DNA of 64,000 nucleotides from Lepidodermella squamata (lineage: Eukaryota > Gastrotricha): contig JBLDXI010000024.1 of NCBI GenBank assembly GCA_047495785.1, forward strand, positions 558,001 to 622,000, written 5' to 3'. How positions within the stretch are numbered: the first letter of the stretch is position 1; every line of letters starts with the position of its first letter. The position numbers were made by a program, and so were the translations under genes. This document shows, one piece after another, positions 61,725-64,000 of the stretch. Under the pieces are notes generated by a model. It was not told the DNA's origin. It did not search any database and saw nothing but the letters and a program-made list of their open reading frames with translations.

Positions 61725-62438
61725 ATGGCGCAAGATGACATTGTCGCGAAGTATCTGGCTTCTTTGTTTCCTCCGCACATTGTTCCAAGTACCACGAACC
61801 CCTACACACAATTTTACAACTCAAACATTGTTCCAATGTATCAATCTGCTCCCGCAAATGCATCTATTCTGCAGCACCCATATATTTATTCTGTTGTATT
61901 GCCATATCTTTCGCTGTTGACGTCGGGAAAAAACGAGGCGATACCAACTTCTGATGCTTCCACTCAAACCGATGATTCTTGTTTCGACTCAAGTTCCGAG
62001 ACTTCTAAGTCTAAAGTTATTGTTGAAGAGGACGTTGAGGAGCATTTTCGTAGATCTCTTGGTCTCAGATTTGCGGAATCTCCTGCTTCAAAGGTCTCAG
62101 TCAACGTCGAGTCAAATGGCCCCTCTAATGTCGCCGAGGATCCCCTTCAAAATTCAGGTTTGTCAGTGGTATCTCGCCACTCACTTCATATAATTAATTC
62201 AATGTGTTGGAAAATAGTACCTCCCGCCGTTCTTGACAGCGAAGACTCTTCTGTCGACGCAACAGCTCGTAAATCTTTCAAGCGCAAGCAGGGCGATCCT
62301 TTAATTGTTACATCCGCCAAGCGACCGGCTCCAGCCCCGAGTGCCGTTTATGAAGTTTCGGATGTAGATGATCACTTCAAAAAAGCCCTCGGAAACAAAT
62401 GGGCAGATGATACGCAAGCAGACGTGAGTACAAAATGA
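61725..62438 (+). CDS. VGLL4: Vestigial-like 4 (Tgi) TEAD cofactor
   Basis: VGLL4, Tgi in flies, competes with YAP/Yorkie for TEAD/Scalloped and restrains Hippo-target transcription. Two exons (61725-62157, 62218-62438) encode 217 residues. Two TDU motifs, the family hallmark, are present: VEEHFRRSLG near residue 104 and VDDHFKKALG near the C-terminus. The rest is Ser/Pro-rich with a basic KRKQGDP stretch. The start is in ideal context (ACCATGG). Intron 62158-62217 is 60 nt with no stop. A strong donor (GTGAGT) at 62428 lies just after TDU2, so a longer C-terminus by splicing is possible; as read, the stop comes eight residues after the motif region. Confidence 0.88.
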   Translation: MAQDDIVAKYLASLFPPHIVPSTTNPYTQFYNSNIVPMYQSAPANASILQHPYIYSVVLPYLSLLTSGKNEAIPTSDASTQTDDSCFDSSSETSKSKVIVEEDVEEHFRRSLGLRFAESPASKVSVNVESNGPSNVAEDPLQNSGLSVVSRHSLHIINSMCWKIVPPAVLDSEDSSVDATARKSFKRKQGDPLIVTSAKRPAPAPSAVYEVSDVDDHFKKALGNKWADDTQADVSTK

Positions 62439-62919
62439 ACATTTTGACATTTTGGCTTTCATGAGATTCCATGACAAGAGTTAACATCGACGGAGTTTTT
62501 AATATTTATTTTGAACAATTGTTGTATTGCCTCCTTTTGGGCATGTTTGCTATGAAAATCGGTGGTGGTTAATACTGATATTACAACCGCAAAGTAAAGA
62601 GATTTCGTATTGTTAGTTTCGACGCTCATTTCTGTCACGTTGAACTTTCGAATATATGGGAATATTTTGACAGCATTATAAAATGCATCATGCAATTTCA
62701 AGTTGATTATTTTTTGTGCAATTTGATTAATCATGAAATACCGATGATCCACTATTACTGCTGTTGGTTGTGCATTATTTGTTAAATTGCAAGCTTAGTG
62801 GATTTGATTTAGTATTGAAAGCTATACTTCGTTTATGTGCAAGAAGATTTGTATTTTCACACCATAAAATTATTTGCATATATTTATGATGATTCCGATT
62901 TAATAGAAAATCTATTATA
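62439..62919. other. Spacer between VGLL4 and CDK5RAP3
   Basis: AT-rich, presumed VGLL4 3' UTR and CDK5RAP3 promoter. A 97-codon minus frame at 62459-62752 has no motif. Confidence 0.5.
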
Positions 62920-64000
62920 ATGTCTTCACAATATGACGACGTACCTATCGACATACACTACAACAAGTTGTTAGATTGGCTTATCAGCCGCCGTCATGCA
63001 TCAGCTGATTGGCACAAGTCGTTACTGGTAGCTCGTAGCCGCAAAGCCAAAGCATTATCTCTTGCTGAACTGAAAAACATCCCTGCCTTATCCCAACTGG
63101 CGACCATTGAAGGTAATTTGAATTTTCGACGACCTGTTTATAAATTTGATGAATTTGTTTGGTTACCAGATACAAGTTTGAGCTATTTTGATGCTTGCGA
63201 AATAGTGGAAACATTGAAAAAACTCGATTCCTACAACGCGACAAATGTATTGAGGCAATATACACATCCACTGACGAAGGTTCGTGTTGCATAGAAAATG
63301 AATTGTTGAATTCTATTTCATTGAGTTAGGCCTGGCAAGATGTTGTCGACGTATACACAAAGGACGGTGTCCATTTAGCCGAAGCAGCCCAGCTGATTTT
63401 GCGCAACGTCAACTATGAAATGCCAGCTTTGCGTAAGCAACTCGCGAAAATCGAACAGGACCAACAGGATTGTTTGCGAAAACAAGCCGATTGTCAGCGG
63501 CAGGCAAAACTGAGCGCTGAAAAATATGCAGCTACCTGCAGCCAACTTGGAATTGAGGTATGCCTTCATTCCAGCTGGTGGATTCTCAGTAAAATATTTT
63601 GTAACAGGGTCGTAATCCGCGAGCCGAGTTGCTAGTGTTAGCTTCAGATCTTTCAAATGACCTTGGTACTATCGAGCAGCAAGTGAAATTGTTGACCCCG
63701 GCTTTGAATTTTTACGGCGAATTCGTCAAATTTCTTCTGAAAAAGTGTGTTTTTCGAGTAAATTTACTTGTAAATCGAGTATATTGATTGTGGTTTAGAA
63801 ATGATCTTCCATCTCCCTGGCTTCCTCTTTTGCAATACGTAACTTCTCACGGCAATACTACTGTTTACGAGTGGAGAACTGGCTTCGCTCCTGATGTCGT
63901 CCTTTCTCCAATGGCGATGCAAGCTCAGCAACCTGAATCCGACGCAAACGGCCAATCTGGCGATGACGGCGCCGACATTGATTGGGGCGACATCGGCATG
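62920..64000 (+). CDS. CDK5RAP3: CDK5RAP3 (C53/LZAP), 3' partial
   Basis: CDK5RAP3 is the substrate adaptor of the UFL1-DDRGK1 UFM1 ligase and acts in ribosome UFMylation and ER-phagy. Exons in the window: 62920-63112, 63170-63279, 63330-63557, 63608-63744, 63799-64000 (open at the edge). The start MSSQYDDVPIDIHYNKLLDW is close to the family N-terminus. LILRNVNYEMPALRKQLAKI, QYVTSHGNTTVYEWRTG and, at the edge, DIDWGDIG are diagnostic; the last is the first of the IDWG shuffled UFIM/AIM motifs that bind UFM1 and ATG8. The C-terminal half lies beyond the window. Confidence 0.94.

Noticed and set aside
62459-62752. 97-codon minus frame between VGLL4 and CDK5RAP3
   Set aside because: No motif, AT-rich and within the likely VGLL4 3' UTR.

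Overview
The window is animal nuclear DNA. Genes are split by GT-AG introns, mostly 41-75 bp and a few of 1-3 kb; poly(A) signals are AATAAA; and almost every recognisable product is a conserved metazoan protein. CFAP52 (motile cilia), a selenoprotein K with a UGA codon and SECIS, GNB5, a Cys-loop channel, MANF, VGLL4 and FRMD4 point to a compact-genome bilaterian. A C. elegans-like nematode is unlikely, because those lack motile cilia and selenoprotein K. A tardigrade or similar ecdysozoan is my guess, not something the sequence proves.

Layout. 0.6-5.3 kb (+): FRMD4, a polarity scaffold, 5' end missing. 7.0-7.4 (-): GPI-type Ly6 protein. 8.3-10.4 (-): CFAP52, divergent from a small membrane protein (+, 10.7-11.2) and selenoprotein K (+, 11.6-12.2). 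13.6-16.5 (-): PCTAIRE-type CDK. 16.5-24.7: sparse, holding MIA40/CHCHD4 (+, 20.2-20.8), an NPC2-like fragment and a TTAA-flanked hairpin. 24.7-26.8 (-): coiled-coil CEP83-like protein. 30.0-34.3 (+): PKA type II regulatory subunit with alternative first exons and a 96-bp perfect palindrome in an intron. 36.2-38.5 (-): CTTNBP2 family. 38.9-40.0 (-): uridine phosphorylase. 41.7-42.7 (+): an intronless secreted protein with foreign-looking codon use. 42.9-47.8 (+): GNB5-like G-beta, Cys-loop channel, SLC25A26. 48.1-54.3 (-): stand-alone death-domain protein, ALG12, NDUFA5, MRPL2, ABHD6. 55.1-56.3 (+): MANF and a tiny membrane protein. 56.5-60.6 (-): PSMD6 and APPL. 61.7-64.0 (+): VGLL4 and CDK5RAP3 (3' end missing).

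The genes form no single pathway. Loose themes are the secretory pathway and ER (SELENOK, ALG12, MANF, and CDK5RAP3 through UFMylation), mitochondria (MIA40, SLC25A26, NDUFA5, MRPL2) and signalling (PKA-R, G-beta, CDK, APPL, VGLL4). Several short multi-exon genes (MIA40, Ly6, SELENOK, the death-domain protein, two small membrane proteins) were found only by joining exons by eye, so exon limits rest on splice consensus and reading-frame phase. Nothing here is a prokaryotic system, CRISPR array or recognisable tRNA/rRNA.
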